Shown here one piece after another: positions 6,141-6,638 of a stretch of 6,638 nucleotides of DNA. Origin of the DNA: Tannerellaceae bacterium (GTDB lineage: Bacteria; Bacteroidota; Bacteroidia; Bacteroidales; Tannerellaceae). The DNA is taken from positions 1 through 6,638 of the forward strand of contig JAIRYL010000180.1 of assembly GCA_031267775.1 (NCBI GenBank), given 5' to 3'. Below the pieces are notes generated by a model. That model was not told where the DNA came from. It worked only from the letters and a program-made list of their open reading frames with translations, and did not search any database. Position numbers and translations under genes: made by a program. Each line of letters begins with the position of its first letter. Positions within the stretch are counted from its first letter, which is position 1.

Positions 6141-6638
6141 AATGCATTATAGTAGACGACGAGCCTATCGCTCGTAAAGGGGTAAAGAAATTAGTCGATC
6201 AGATTTCGCAACTGGAACTGTCGGATAGCTTCAATAGTGCGGAAGCGGCTTCCAAATATATACAAACCGCAGAAGTGGATTTGATATTTCTGGATATTCA
6301 AATGCCGGGTATAAACGGAATAGAGTTTGCCCGAAGCATTCCGAAACATACGCTGATTATTTTCACAACAGCCTATTCGGAATATGCACTCGACAGCTAT
6401 GAGGTTGACGCCATTGACTATCTGGTAAAACCGATTGACCCTGCCAAGTTCCGCAAAGCAGTGGATAAAGCCATCACTTACCATTCCCTTTTATTGGACG
6501 AAGAAAAAAAGAGCGTGGAGAATGAAGCAGATGAATGTATCTTCGTCAAGTCCGACAGACGATTTTTTAAAGTAAACCAGAAAGATATTCATTTTAAAGA
6601 ATGGCAGAAAGACAACGTAAAAAATCAAATTGACGAGC
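6137..6638 (+). CDS. LytTR-type response regulator, 3' partial
   Basis: This gene begins at ATG 6137 in a 4-nt ATGA overlap with the kinase gene, and runs off the window after 167 codons. The receiver domain (residues 1 to about 118) is complete: acidic pocket Asp7-Asp8, phosphoacceptor Asp53 in FLDIQMPG, Thr77/Thr78 in FTTAY, and Lys98 in YLVKPI. After a short linker, CIFVKSDRRFFKVN (134-147) is the usual entry to a LytTR DNA-binding domain. This is the regulator class paired with PF06580 kinases, so it should be phosphorylated by the preceding kinase and act on promoters. From residue 148 on, several positions that are hydrophobic in the family as I remember it are polar (Q148, H152, K154, Q157, N160, N163), and W156 replaces a Gly; see findings. 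Target promoters cannot be seen; autoregulation or control of the receptor is inference. Confidence 0.93.
   Translation, partial: MKCIIVDDEPIARKGVKKLVDQISQLELSDSFNSAEAASKYIQTAEVDLIFLDIQMPGINGIEFARSIPKHTLIIFTTAYSEYALDSYEVDAIDYLVKPIDPAKFRKAVDKAITYHSLLLDEEKKSVENEADECIFVKSDRRFFKVNQKDIHFKEWQKDNVKNQIDE

Noticed and set aside
6578..6638. Diversity-generating retroelement variable region
   Set aside because: The A-biased changes recall adenine mutagenesis, but no template repeat, reverse transcriptase or typical target fold is in the window.

Overview
The window reads as a piece of a Bacteroidetes chromosome, most likely Bacteroidales. The evidence is a TonB-dependent outer-membrane receptor with an N-terminal carboxypeptidase-regulatory-like domain, LytS-type (His_kinase/PF06580) sensor kinases beside a LytTR-type response regulator, two TAnnTTTG -7 promoter elements, and mostly A-rich leaders without Shine-Dalgarno sequences. 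All genes supported here lie on the + strand.

Layout. (1) 1-937: an A+T-rich alpha/beta hydrolase of the proline-iminopeptidase-like type. It is cut by the left window edge and interrupted by one in-frame TAA, although the catalytic Ser, Asp and His are all still present. (2) 917-1318: a gene-free stretch rich in secondary structure. It holds a perfect 23-bp inverted repeat that overlaps the end of the hydrolase, several short palindromes, and a ~160-nt long-range palindrome with IS-like ends followed by eight T's. (3) 1417-1628: a promoter candidate and a 58-residue protein resembling only the N-terminal helical half of HU/IHF. (4) 1659-4014: a TonB-dependent receptor of about 785 residues, broken by a frameshift that is explained exactly by loss of one TA from a short TA run at 2697-2702. 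(5) 4017-6638: a promoter candidate and three translationally coupled genes. These are a degenerate LytS-like pseudokinase, an intact LytS-like kinase (4-nt overlap), and a LytTR-type response regulator (4-nt overlap) that runs off the right edge.

How the genes may work together (inference): the kinase pair and regulator form a membrane-sensing two-component module next to an outer-membrane receptor and a small nucleoid-protein-like gene, so the module may control receptor expression. The most unusual point is the pairing of two homologous kinases, the first of which has lost the phosphoacceptor His and the recognisable ATP-binding motifs while keeping a full-length reading frame and tight coupling to the active partner. 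The start of the regulator's LytTR domain also has polar residues at several positions where I expect conserved hydrophobics. Two genes are disrupted in 6.6 kb, so either the locus is decaying or the sequence contains errors; reads would decide.
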